45,642 nucleotides of DNA, from contig NZ_BMDZ01000046.1 in assembly GCF_014636235.1 (NCBI RefSeq), positions 1 through 45,642 on the forward strand, read 5' to 3'. The translations under genes and the position numbers were made by a program. The notes under the pieces are model-generated. The model made no database searches, had not been told where the DNA came from, and worked only from the letters and a program-made list of their open reading frames with translations. The DNA is from Tistrella bauzanensis. GTDB lineage: Bacteria; Pseudomonadota; Alphaproteobacteria; Tistrellales; Tistrellaceae. Below are positions 16,992 to 25,287 of this stretch, piece by piece (positions within the stretch are counted from its first letter, which is position 1; each line of letters opens with the position of its first letter).

Positions 16992-18617
16992 ATGCGGTTC
17001 GTCAATCGATCGCGCCTGCCCGGCACAGGCAATACCCGCGCCGTCCCGCGCGCCGCAGGCCGGATTCTGGTCGCCGGCGTCGCCATGCTGGCTGCCACCA
17101 TGGCCCATGCCGAGGAAAAGACCCTGACCGCGGTCATGCATTCGGGCCTGCGCATGCTCGACCCCATCGTCAGCACCGCGCATATCACCCGCGATCACGG
17201 CTATATGGTCTATGACGTGCTGGCGGCGGTGGATGGCGATGGCGCGGTTCAGCCGCAGATGGCCCAGTGGGACATCTCGGACGACAGGCTGGTCTATACC
17301 TTCACCCTGCGCGACGGGCTCAAGTTCCACGACGGCGCGCCGGTGACCGCCGCCGACGTGGTGGCCTCGCTGAAGCGCTGGGGTGCGCGCGACGGTGCCG
17401 CCGCCTTCCTGATGGCCGCCACTCAAAGCATCGAGGCCAATGGCGACACCACAATCTTATGGACGTTAAAGGAACCATTTCCGCTACTTCTAGAGGTGCT
17501 TTCCAAGCCGTCATCGGTGCCGGCCTTCATCATGCCCGCGCGCGTGGCGGCAACCCCCGCCGATACGGCGATCACCGATTATGTCGGCTCCGGCCCGTTC
17601 GTGTTCGTGGGCGACGAATTCCAGCCCGGCGTGAAGATCGTCTATGAGCGGTTCGACGACTATAAGCCGCGCGCCGAGCCGGCCTCGGGCCTCGCCGGCG
17701 GCAAGGTGGTGAAGGTCGACCGGGTCGAATGGGTGACGATGCCCGACAACCAGACCGCGATCAGCGCCCTGATGGGCGGCGAGGTCGACCTGATCGAGAA
17801 TGTGCAGATCGATCTTCTCGACATCATCAAGTCCAGCCCGGACGTGACCGTGGAGACCCGCGACCCGCTGGGCTATCAGGTCTTCGCGCGGATGAATTTC
17901 AAGCACCCGCCGTTCAACGACGTGCGCATCCGTCAGGCGGCGATGGCGGCGCTGGGCCAGGAACAGGTCATGGCCACCATGATCGGCAACCCCGATTATT
18001 ACCGGCTGTGCGGCGCGATCTTCGGCTGCGGCACGCCGCTTGGCAGCGAGGCCGGGTCGGAAAGCCTGAAGGCCGGCGGCGACACCGGCCGGGCGCGCCA
18101 GATGCTGAAAGACGCCGGCTACGACAACACGCCGGTCGTGATCATGCAGGCGACCGATCTTGGCATCATCGGCACGGTGCCGGTGGTGATCGCATCCGCC
18201 CTGCGAGAGGCGGGCTTCAAAGTCGACCTTCAGGGCATGGACTGGCAGACGCTGGTGTCACGCCGTGCCAGCATGAAGCCGCCGGCCGAGGGCGGCTGGA
18301 ACATCTTCACCAGCTTCGTGAGCGGGATCGAGGCGAACACGCCGCTGATCAACCCCATCCTGCCGTCGACCGGCGACAGCGGCTGGTTCGGCTGGCCGAA
18401 CGATCCCGAGCTTGAGGCGATGCGCGCCGCCTATCTGACCGCCCCGGACCTCGACGCGCAGAAGGCGGTCGCTCATCAGATCCAGGCGCATGTGCTCGAC
18501 CAGGTGATCTTCATCCCGCTTGGCAACTATCCCTTCGTCCAGGCCCGCAGCAACACACTCAACGACATGCTGCCGACGGCGGTGCCGGTGTTCTGGAACC
18601 TGACGCTCGCCGACTGA
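16992..18617 (+). CDS. Peptide/nickel-type ABC transporter substrate-binding protein
   Basis: A 541-residue periplasmic solute receptor (SBP_bac_5/DppA family). It starts at the ATG at 16992, eight bases after AGGAGG. A basic N-terminus and hydrophobic segment end in AHA-EEK near residue 38, a signal-peptide cleavage site. Family landmarks are GLKFHDGAPVTAADVVASLK and the late IPLGNYPFVQARSNTLNDML. It leads an operon with two permeases, a double ATPase and a DadA-like enzyme, so its ligand may be a D-amino-acid-containing peptide or acylated derivative (inference). Residues about 154-174 are coded with TTA, CTA and other codons rare in this window. Confidence 0.9.
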   Translation: MRFVNRSRLPGTGNTRAVPRAAGRILVAGVAMLAATMAHAEEKTLTAVMHSGLRMLDPIVSTAHITRDHGYMVYDVLAAVDGDGAVQPQMAQWDISDDRLVYTFTLRDGLKFHDGAPVTAADVVASLKRWGARDGAAAFLMAATQSIEANGDTTILWTLKEPFPLLLEVLSKPSSVPAFIMPARVAATPADTAITDYVGSGPFVFVGDEFQPGVKIVYERFDDYKPRAEPASGLAGGKVVKVDRVEWVTMPDNQTAISALMGGEVDLIENVQIDLLDIIKSSPDVTVETRDPLGYQVFARMNFKHPPFNDVRIRQAAMAALGQEQVMATMIGNPDYYRLCGAIFGCGTPLGSEAGSESLKAGGDTGRARQMLKDAGYDNTPVVIMQATDLGIIGTVPVVIASALREAGFKVDLQGMDWQTLVSRRASMKPPAEGGWNIFTSFVSGIEANTPLINPILPSTGDSGWFGWPNDPELEAMRAAYLTAPDLDAQKAVAHQIQAHVLDQVIFIPLGNYPFVQARSNTLNDMLPTAVPVFWNLTLAD

Positions 18618-18628
18618 CACGCCTGCCG

Positions 18629-18653
18629 CCCGGTCGGCCGCAGGCCGGCCGGG
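18629..18653 (+). promoter_or_regulatory. Intercistronic stem-loop after binding-protein gene
   Basis: CCCGGTCGGCC and GGCCGGCCGGG form an 11-bp stem (10 pairs plus one G-T) around a 3-base loop, 11 bases after the binding-protein stop and with no T-run. Such hairpins commonly protect the upstream mRNA and set the excess of binding protein over permease. Confidence 0.6.
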
Positions 18654-18677
18654 CCGCTCAACGCCGGGAGGCAGAGC

Positions 18678-19619
18678 ATGCTGGGTTACATCGTCAAACG
18701 CGTCTTCGCCGTCGTTCCGGTGATGGCGATCGTGGCGCTGATCGTCTTCCTGATCCTTCGCCTGACGCCCGGCGATCCGGCGGCGATCATCGCGGGCGAT
18801 ACCGCCACGCCCGAACAGATCGCCCGGCTGCGCCAGACCATGGGCCTGAACGAGCCGATCTATGTCCAGTTCGTGCAGTGGGTCGGGCAATTGCTGCGCG
18901 GCGACCTCGGCACCTCGCTTCTGTCGGGCACGCCAGTGAATGCGCTGATCGCCGACCGGATCTGGCCGACGCTGAACATCGCCGTGCTGACCATCATCAT
19001 GTCGGTGCTGATCGCCGTGCCGATGGGCACCTTTGCCGCCTGGCGCCGCGGCCGTATCGGCGATCATGTCGTGATGATCATCTCGGTGGCCGGGTTCTCG
19101 GTGCCGGCCTTCGTGGTGGGCTACGTGCTGATCAAGATCTTCGCGGCCGATCTGCGCTGGCTGCCGGTTCAGGGCTATCGGGCGCCATCGGCGGGGCTGA
19201 TCGACTTTCTCCGCCACGCGATCCTGCCGGCGCTGACGCTGACCGCCGCCTATGTGGCGCTGACCGCGCGCATGACCCGGGCCAGCCTGCTAAACGTGCT
19301 GGGCGAGGATTATATCCGCACCGCCCTCGCCAAAGGCGTCGGCGAGACCAGGGTTCTGCTGCGCCACGGCCTGCGCAATGCGGCCGTGCCGATCCTGACC
19401 GTGGTCGGCACCGGCTTCGCCATGCTGCTGTCGGGCGTGGTGGTGGTTGAAAGCGTGTTCAACATTCCCGGCATCGGCCGCCTGACGATCGATGCGGTGA
19501 TGGCCCGCGACTATCCCGTCATCCAGGGCATGATCCTGCTGACCAGTGGCATCTATGTGCTGGTCAACCTGTTGATCGACCTTGCCTATACGCTCTTCGA
19601 CCCGCGGATCCGCTATTAA
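18678..19619 (+). CDS. Peptide-type ABC transporter permease (DppB-like)
   Basis: A 313-residue inner-membrane permease of the DppB/OppB type. The N-terminal helix YIVKRVFAVVPVMAIVALIV is followed by the periplasmic LTPGDPAAIIAGDTATPEQI loop characteristic of DppB. Several transmembrane segments follow, and the ATPase-contact loop reads LGEDYIRTALAKGVGETRVL, the EAA motif. It is preceded by GGGAGG at about 18665. Its TAA overlaps the ATG of the partner permease (TAATG). It forms the translocation channel with that partner. Confidence 0.92.
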   Translation: MLGYIVKRVFAVVPVMAIVALIVFLILRLTPGDPAAIIAGDTATPEQIARLRQTMGLNEPIYVQFVQWVGQLLRGDLGTSLLSGTPVNALIADRIWPTLNIAVLTIIMSVLIAVPMGTFAAWRRGRIGDHVVMIISVAGFSVPAFVVGYVLIKIFAADLRWLPVQGYRAPSAGLIDFLRHAILPALTLTAAYVALTARMTRASLLNVLGEDYIRTALAKGVGETRVLLRHGLRNAAVPILTVVGTGFAMLLSGVVVVESVFNIPGIGRLTIDAVMARDYPVIQGMILLTSGIYVLVNLLIDLAYTLFDPRIRY

Positions 19620-20497
19620 TGACCCAGCCATCCCGTTCAAGCGAGCCCTCCCGTTCAGGCCCGGCCTCCCGTTCAAGGATGCCGGCGCTGGGCGTGGTGC
19701 CGGCCGCAGCCGTCCTGATGCTGGCCGCGATCGCGATCGCCACCCTGCTGGCGCCGCTGCTGGCGCCGCACGATCCGCTGGCGCTGTCGCCGCTCAACCG
19801 GCTGAAGCCGCCGGGCGGCGACTTCCCGCTGGGCACCGATGCGCTGGGGCGCGACCTGCTGTCGCGCGTGCTTTACGGCGGCCAGGTGTCGCTGCTGATC
19901 GGCCTCGGCACCGCCGCCGTCAGTGTTTCGGCCGGGCTCGTCATCGGGCTGGTCGCCGGCTTCTTCCGGACCGCCGATGCGCTGATCATGCGTGTCATGG
20001 ACGCCTTCATGGCCATCCCGCCGATCCTGCTGGCCGTGGCCCTGGTCGCCATCCACGGTGCCAGCGCGATGTCGGTCATCCTGGCGATCACGTTTTCGGA
20101 AATTCCCCGCGTCGTGCGGCTGGTGCGCTCGATCGTGCTGTCGGCGCGCGAGGAACCCTATGTGGAAGCGGCGATCGCGCTGGGCACGCGCATGCCGGTG
20201 ATCCTGTGGCGACACCTGATGCCGAACACACTGGCGCCGCTGATCGTGCAGGGCACCTATATCTGCGCATCGGCCATCCTGATCGAGTCGATCCTGTCGT
20301 TCCTGGGGCTCGGCATCGGCACCGAGACACCGAGCTGGGGCAACATCATGGCCGAAGGCCGCAGCTATTTCCTTCTAAAGCCGTCGCTGATCTTCTGGCC
20401 GGGCCTGATGCTGTCGCTGTGTGTGCTGTCGATCAACATCCTGGGCGACACGGCGCGCGACATCCTGGATCCACGTATGCGCAAGCGGGACGCATGA
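19619..20497 (+). CDS. Peptide-type ABC transporter permease (DppC-like)
   Basis: A 292-residue permease of the DppC/OppC type. A short Ser/Arg-rich cytoplasmic leader precedes the first membrane helix. The GGDFPLGTDALGRDLLSRVL block is the DppC signature, and REEPYVEAAIALGTRMPVIL is the EAA loop that contacts the ATPase. The C-terminus ILGDTARDILDPRMRKRD is typical of the family. Its start overlaps the DppB-like stop, and its own stop overlaps the ATG of the ATPase gene (ATGA). Translational coupling therefore runs across the whole transporter. Confidence 0.92.
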   Translation: MTQPSRSSEPSRSGPASRSRMPALGVVPAAAVLMLAAIAIATLLAPLLAPHDPLALSPLNRLKPPGGDFPLGTDALGRDLLSRVLYGGQVSLLIGLGTAAVSVSAGLVIGLVAGFFRTADALIMRVMDAFMAIPPILLAVALVAIHGASAMSVILAITFSEIPRVVRLVRSIVLSAREEPYVEAAIALGTRMPVILWRHLMPNTLAPLIVQGTYICASAILIESILSFLGLGIGTETPSWGNIMAEGRSYFLLKPSLIFWPGLMLSLCVLSINILGDTARDILDPRMRKRDA

Positions 20498-22179
20498 TCA
20501 TGGCGACACGATTCAAGACCGCGCGCTTCGACGATGCCGAAGACGTGCTCGCCATCGACGGGCTGTGCATCGACCTCGGCACCGCCGGGCGCCCGCGCCG
20601 GGTGCTCGACGATGTGAGCCTGCGGATCAGGCGCGGGGAAACCGCCTGCCTGGTGGGGGAGAGCGGCTCGGGCAAGTCGCTGACCTCGCTGGCGATCATG
20701 GGTCTGCTGCCGACCGATGTCCTGAGGGTGGCGGCAGGCACGATCCGGCTGGACGGCACCGAGCTTCTGACCCGATCCCGCCGCCAGCTGCGCGCGATGC
20801 GCGGCGACCGGATGGCTATGATCTTTCAGGAGCCGATGACGGCACTCAACCCGGTGATGCGCGTCGGCGACCAGATCGCCGAGGTTCTGGAAACCCATGC
20901 CGGGGCGTCGCGCGGCGACAGGCGCCGCCGGGTGCTGGAGGCCATGGAACAGGTGCATCTGCCCGATGTCGAGCGGGTCTATCGCTCGTTCCCCCATCAA
21001 CTGTCCGGCGGCCAGCGCCAGCGGATCATGATCGCCATGGCGCTGATCCTGGAACCGGCGCTGCTGATCGCCGACGAGCCGACCACGGCGCTGGATGTGA
21101 CGACGCAGAAGCAGATCCTGTCGCTGATCGCCGAGATGCAGCGCGTCCACGGCACGGCGGTGCTGTTCATCACCCATGATATGGGCGTGGTCTCGGACAT
21201 CGCCGACACCGTGCATGTGATGCGCCAGGGCCGCGTGGTCGAGAGTGCGCCCGCCGAACGCCTGTTCCATACGCCGCAGCATGACTATACCAAGGCCCTG
21301 CTGGCGGCGGTGCCGAGCCTGCGCCCGCGCGAGGCACGGCCGGCCGAAACCCGCCAGCCGATCCTGGACGTGGCGGCACTCGGCAAAACCTATGAAAGCG
21401 GCGGCTTCCTGAAGCGGACCAGCCGCAAGCGCGCCGCCGAGGATGTCAGTTTCCAGCTTCGGCCGGGCCGGACGCTGGGCATCGTGGGCGAAAGCGGATC
21501 GGGCAAATCGACGGTGGCGCGCTGCGTGATGCGCCTGATCGACCCGACCCATGGCCGGATCAGCCTGGGCGATACCGACATCACCCGCCTGGCGCCGGGG
21601 CCGCTGCGCCGGCGGCGCGAGAAGATCCAGATCGTCTTTCAGGATCCGTATCGCTCGCTCAACCCCCGGCGCCGGATCGCCGACAGCCTGATCGAGGGGC
21701 CGATGAATTTCGGCGTGGCGCGCGATCAGGCCATGGCCCGCGCCCGGACGCTGCTGGAAATCGTGGGTCTGCCCGCCGATGCGCTGGACTGCTATCCTCA
21801 TCAGTTCTCGGGCGGTCAGCGCCAGCGCATCGCGATCGCCCGCGCGGTGGCGATGGAGCCGGATGTGATCGTGGCCGACGAGGCGGTCTCGGCGCTGGAT
21901 GTGTCGGTGCAGGATCAGGTGCTGAAGCTGCTGGAACAATTGCAGAATGATCTGGGCATCGCCATCCTGTTCATCACCCATGACCTGCGCGTCGCCGCAC
22001 AGATCTGCGATGAGGTCATCGTGATGCAGCATGGAAGGGTGGTGGAACATGGCACCGCCGAACAGGTGCTGGTCTCACCGCGCCATGCCTATACCCATGC
22101 GCTGATCGATGCGGCACCCGGGCGCGGCTGGAACTTCGCCGCCTGCCGCGAGATCGCGCCCCAACTGCCCGAGGCCTGA
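20494..22179 (+). CDS. Fused double ABC ATPase (DppD-DppF type)
   Basis: A 561-residue protein joining two nucleotide-binding domains. Domain 1 (about residues 12-270) has Walker A GESGSGKS, signature LSGGQRQR and Walker B LLIADEPTTALDV. Domain 2 (about 290-555) has Walker A GESGSGKST, signature FSGGQRQR and Walker B VIVADEAVSALDV. Each ends in the oligopeptide C-terminal extension (HDYTKALLAAVPSL, HAYTHALIDAAPG). The start at 20494 overlaps the permease stop; an ATG two codons on (20500) is equally possible. The longer open frame upstream to 19582 is antisense-like noise overlapping the permease gene. The protein powers import by the upstream permeases. Confidence 0.93.
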   Translation: MIMATRFKTARFDDAEDVLAIDGLCIDLGTAGRPRRVLDDVSLRIRRGETACLVGESGSGKSLTSLAIMGLLPTDVLRVAAGTIRLDGTELLTRSRRQLRAMRGDRMAMIFQEPMTALNPVMRVGDQIAEVLETHAGASRGDRRRRVLEAMEQVHLPDVERVYRSFPHQLSGGQRQRIMIAMALILEPALLIADEPTTALDVTTQKQILSLIAEMQRVHGTAVLFITHDMGVVSDIADTVHVMRQGRVVESAPAERLFHTPQHDYTKALLAAVPSLRPREARPAETRQPILDVAALGKTYESGGFLKRTSRKRAAEDVSFQLRPGRTLGIVGESGSGKSTVARCVMRLIDPTHGRISLGDTDITRLAPGPLRRRREKIQIVFQDPYRSLNPRRRIADSLIEGPMNFGVARDQAMARARTLLEIVGLPADALDCYPHQFSGGQRQRIAIARAVAMEPDVIVADEAVSALDVSVQDQVLKLLEQLQNDLGIAILFITHDLRVAAQICDEVIVMQHGRVVEHGTAEQVLVSPRHAYTHALIDAAPGRGWNFAACREIAPQLPEA

Positions 22180-22227
22180 CCGGTCTGCAGGGCCTTTCAT
22201 ATATCAAGTCATCAAGGATCTGATTTC

Positions 22228-23448
22228 ATGACCGATTGCATTGTTCTGGGCGCCGGCATGGTCGGCGTCGGCACCGCGCTGGCGCTGCAACAGATGGGGG
22301 TGGATGTGGCGCTGGTCGACCGCCGCCCGCCCGGCGAGGAGACCAGCTATGGCAATGCCGGCATCATTCAGATGGAAGCCGTGGAGCCATACCCGTTTCC
22401 GCGACAGGCCGGCGAGATCCTGTCGGCGGCGCTGGGCTTCAACGACAAGGTGCGGTGGCGGGCGGGGTCGCTGCATCGCTGGGCGCTGCCGATCCTGCGC
22501 TATTTCATGGCCTCGGCGCCGGCCAGTCACCGCCGGATCGCCGCCGTCTACAGCACCATGATCCGCAGGGCCGGTGACGATCACGACCCGCTGATCGCCG
22601 CCGCCGGCGCCGGGCATCTGATCCGGCGCGACGGTTTCCGCGATGTCTATCGCCATGGCCGCAGCTTCGCTGATGCCGCGCGCACGGCCGAACGGCTGGA
22701 GCGGGAGTTCGGCGTCGTCTCGCGGATCGAGAGCGGCATAGAGCTCGCCGCCGCCGAGCCGTCGATCCGGATCGGGCTGGCGGGTGCCGTCCACTGGACC
22801 GAAGCCTGGAGCTGCGCCGACCCCGGCGGGCTGGTCGCCGCCTATGCGCGGCTGTTCGCCAGCCGCGGCGGCACCGTAGTGACAGGCGATGCCAAGACGC
22901 TGCGGCAGGTAGGCACCGCCTGGCGGATCGATGGCCCCGACGGGCCGATCGAGGCCGAGCATGTCGTGGTCGCGCTGGGGCCGTGGAGCGCCGAACTGCT
23001 GCGGCCGCTGGGCTATGCCGTGCCGATGTTCTTCAAACGCGGCTATCATCAGCATTTTGCCGGCAAAGGGCCGGTCCTGCCCATGATCGATGCCGATCGG
23101 GGGATCGTGGTCGCGCCGATGCGGGCCGGGCTGCGCCTGCTGACCGGCGCCGAGCTGACCGGGCTCAATTCCGCCGCCACAGCCTATCAGATCCGCCATG
23201 CCCGGCGGGCCGCCGGCCAGTTGTTCGACCTGGGCGATCCGGTGGAGAGCGAGGCCTGGTTCGGCAATCGCCCGTGCATGCCGGGCATGCTGCCGGTGGT
23301 TGGTCGCGCGCCGCGCCATAAGGGCCTGTGGCTCAATTTCGGCCACGGCCATCAGGGCTTCACCCTGGGCCCGACCACCGGCCGGATGCTGGCCAGCGAA
23401 CTGGCCGGCAACGAAACGCTGCCGCCCGAACTGCATCTGGTGGCGTGA
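22228..23448 (+). CDS. FAD-dependent oxidoreductase, DadA-like D-amino acid dehydrogenase family
   Basis: A 406-residue flavoenzyme of the DAO superfamily. The N-terminal ADP-binding fold reads CIVLGAGMVGVGTALALQQM, followed by DRRPPGEETSYGNAGIIQ, whose TSYGNAG matches DadA-type enzymes. The C-terminal block reads NRPCMPGMLPVVGRAPRHKG then LWLNFGHGHQGFTLGPTTGR. AAGGA at about 22215 supports the ATG at 22228. It follows the transporter by 48 bp and is probably part of that operon. The predicted role is oxidative deamination of an imported D-amino acid to the 2-oxo acid; L-proline or glycine-derivative oxidation cannot be excluded. Confidence 0.88.
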   Translation: MTDCIVLGAGMVGVGTALALQQMGVDVALVDRRPPGEETSYGNAGIIQMEAVEPYPFPRQAGEILSAALGFNDKVRWRAGSLHRWALPILRYFMASAPASHRRIAAVYSTMIRRAGDDHDPLIAAAGAGHLIRRDGFRDVYRHGRSFADAARTAERLEREFGVVSRIESGIELAAAEPSIRIGLAGAVHWTEAWSCADPGGLVAAYARLFASRGGTVVTGDAKTLRQVGTAWRIDGPDGPIEAEHVVVALGPWSAELLRPLGYAVPMFFKRGYHQHFAGKGPVLPMIDADRGIVVAPMRAGLRLLTGAELTGLNSAATAYQIRHARRAAGQLFDLGDPVESEAWFGNRPCMPGMLPVVGRAPRHKGLWLNFGHGHQGFTLGPTTGRMLASELAGNETLPPELHLVA

Positions 23449-23461
23449 AGGGCGGCGGCGT

Positions 23462-24283
23462 CTAAACCGGGGCCGGTCTGTCGTGAAACAGCCGGTCCTG
23501 AAACAGATGGCTATAGGCCCGGTCGCCCATCGCCCAGACGGCGGCGCGCAGATAGCCCGACAGTTCTTCAGCGCCACGCCGCAAAAGCTCGATCAATGCG
23601 TCCTGCCGCGCGTCGAGATCGGCTTGCGGCAGGATGATGCTGAGCGTCGCCACGCAGTTCTGGTGGCGGTTCACGATCGGCACGCCGGCGGTGCCGACAT
23701 AGCGATCGATCAGCCCGCGCGCGATGAAATAGCCGTCGACGCGGGCCTGGTCGATCTCGTCGCAGAACTGCTCGAAGGGCAGCGATGCGCCCGAGCCCAG
23801 CCTGAAATCCTGGTCCGGAATATTGCGGCGGATCAGATCGCGCGGAATGTCGGCGAGTTGCAGGCGCGCCGAGCCGGTGATCGGCAGCGGATAGCGCGAG
23901 CCTTCAACCGTGCGAAGATAATTGCGGCTGCGGCCGGTCGCGGAAATCAGCACCAGTTGCTGCCAGTTGTCGGCGATGTTGATTTCGGTCACCACCCCCG
24001 CCTCGACCGCCACCCGCTGCACGACCTCGCGCGCCACCGGCTCGAACCGGGCATTGCGTGAATAGGCGAGCCCCAGCAGCCCGGCGCGATGGCCAAGGCT
24101 GATCGTGCCGGCGTCGTCCTGGGTCAGCCAGTCGCGCGCCACCAGTTGGTCGACCAGCGAATAGATCGTGGACCGGGGGCAGTTCAGCGCCTTGGCCAGC
24201 GCGTTGCGGCTGACGGGTTTTGTTTCATTCTCAAGATGTTCGAGAATATCGAGAATTCTGTCGGTGCCCTTCGCACGCTGCAT
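23462..24283 (-). CDS. IclR-family transcriptional regulator
   Basis: A 273-residue IclR regulator. The winged helix covers about residues 5-65 (GTDRILDILEHLENETKPVS, NALAKALNCPRSTIYSLVDQ) and a GAF-like effector domain the remainder. It is the last gene of the minus-strand operon amidohydrolase-cobW-iclR (20 bp after the cobW stop) and converges with the DadA-like gene. That position makes it the probable regulator of both the deacylase operon and the facing transporter operon, responding to a substrate or product. A candidate palindromic operator lies at 26889-26901. Confidence 0.88.
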   Translation of the reverse strand: MQRAKGTDRILDILEHLENETKPVSRNALAKALNCPRSTIYSLVDQLVARDWLTQDDAGTISLGHRAGLLGLAYSRNARFEPVAREVVQRVAVEAGVVTEINIADNWQQLVLISATGRSRNYLRTVEGSRYPLPITGSARLQLADIPRDLIRRNIPDQDFRLGSGASLPFEQFCDEIDQARVDGYFIARGLIDRYVGTAGVPIVNRHQNCVATLSIILPQADLDARQDALIELLRRGAEELSGYLRAAVWAMGDRAYSHLFQDRLFHDRPAPV

Positions 24284-24303
24284 GAACGGTCTTCTTCTTC
24301 AAG

Positions 24304-25287
24304 TCAGAGGTGTGTGCCGGGAATGTCTGTCCCGGCGCCGAGGCGCGCCAGAAGCGCCTGCCGGTCGAGCCGTCCAGCCTCGGCGATCATGACCAGACGG
24401 CAGCCGGGCTGATCATCTCCCGGAAGCGGCTCCAGCGTAACCCTCTGCCCGACCATCTGGAGCAGATAGCGCCGACCCGGCTTCTCGCAAAAGTGGAAAA
24501 TACCCTTCGCACGGATCAAAACCGGCGCGTAGTCGGCGATCAGGGCCTGAAGCACCGTCAGGCTGATCTCGCCCGGGCTTTGCCATTCGACGGTGGCGAA
24601 ACGGTCCGATCGGCGCGGCTCACCGGCCGCGACCGCCGTGAATCGCGTGGGTCTGGCGCCTGTGTCGAGAAACAGCCCGGTCGGCAGGGCCTCGCGGGCC
24701 ATGTCGATCACCGGCGGCTTGCCCGTGGGCGACAGCAGGCCCGACAGCGCCTCGACGGCGGCGTCATCGATCGCCGCCGTCTTGGACAGCACCACGAAAT
24801 TGGCCGCGGCCAGTTGCGCCCGCCACAGATCGTCGCCGCGCCGCGCGGCGTGTCCGGTCACGTCCTCGGCATCGACCACGCACAGCACCGCATCCAGCCG
24901 CGCGCTCTTCCACAGCACCGGATCGGCCAGCGCCTGGACGATGCCGGCCGGATCGGCCACGCCGCTCGCCTCGATGACGATATGATCGGGCGCCGGATCG
25001 CGCGCCAGAAGCAGTTTCAGCGTGCGCAGCAGATCGCCCTGCAAGGTGCAGCACACGCAGCCATTGGCCAGACCGATCACGCCATCGGCCCTGCCGGCGA
25101 CGCCATCGGCCCTACCGACAATGCCATCGGCCGTGGCCCGGATCAGCTCCTCGTCGATATTGATCGCGCCGAAGTCATTGACGACGGCGGCGATGCGCCG
25201 GCCGCCCGCCTGCGCCAGCATCGCGTTGATCAGCGTCGTCTTGCCGGCGCCCAGATAGCCGGTGACGACGAGGACCGGCACGGTCAT
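24304..25287 (-). CDS. CobW/COG0523-family GTPase (metallochaperone-like)
   Basis: A 327-residue G3E GTPase. The P-loop is GYLGAGKT (residues 9-16), NDFGAINIDEELI is switch I-like, and NGCVCCTLQGDLL holds the CxCC metal-binding motif. The G4 motif reads SKTAAIDD instead of the usual NKxD, so the Asp that selects guanine is displaced. A three-unit, 7-residue repeat (ADGIVGR-like) has expanded just ahead of the CxCC motif. The ATG overlaps the stop of the amidohydrolase gene (ATGA), so the protein may load zinc into that enzyme; COG0523 proteins are known to support metalloenzymes. The C-terminal CobW domain is present (FHFCEKPGRRYLLQMVGQRV). Confidence 0.88.
   Translation of the reverse strand: MTVPVLVVTGYLGAGKTTLINAMLAQAGGRRIAAVVNDFGAINIDEELIRATADGIVGRADGVAGRADGVIGLANGCVCCTLQGDLLRTLKLLLARDPAPDHIVIEASGVADPAGIVQALADPVLWKSARLDAVLCVVDAEDVTGHAARRGDDLWRAQLAAANFVVLSKTAAIDDAAVEALSGLLSPTGKPPVIDMAREALPTGLFLDTGARPTRFTAVAAGEPRRSDRFATVEWQSPGEISLTVLQALIADYAPVLIRAKGIFHFCEKPGRRYLLQMVGQRVTLEPLPGDDQPGCRLVMIAEAGRLDRQALLARLGAGTDIPGTHL
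25069..25131 (-). repeat. 21-bp tandem repeat inside the CobW-family gene
   Basis: Three in-frame 21-bp units (25069-25089, 25090-25110, 25111-25131) share GCCATCGGC at their ends and code ADGxxGR/L heptads on the minus strand. They sit between the switch region and the CxCC motif, where relatives usually have a shorter loop. Slippage expansion that preserves the frame is the likely origin. Confidence 0.8.

Noticed and set aside
20365-22050. 561-codon minus-strand open frame opposite the double ATPase gene
   Set aside because: The forward frame has both Walker and signature motifs twice; the reverse frame shows only biased composition and no family features.
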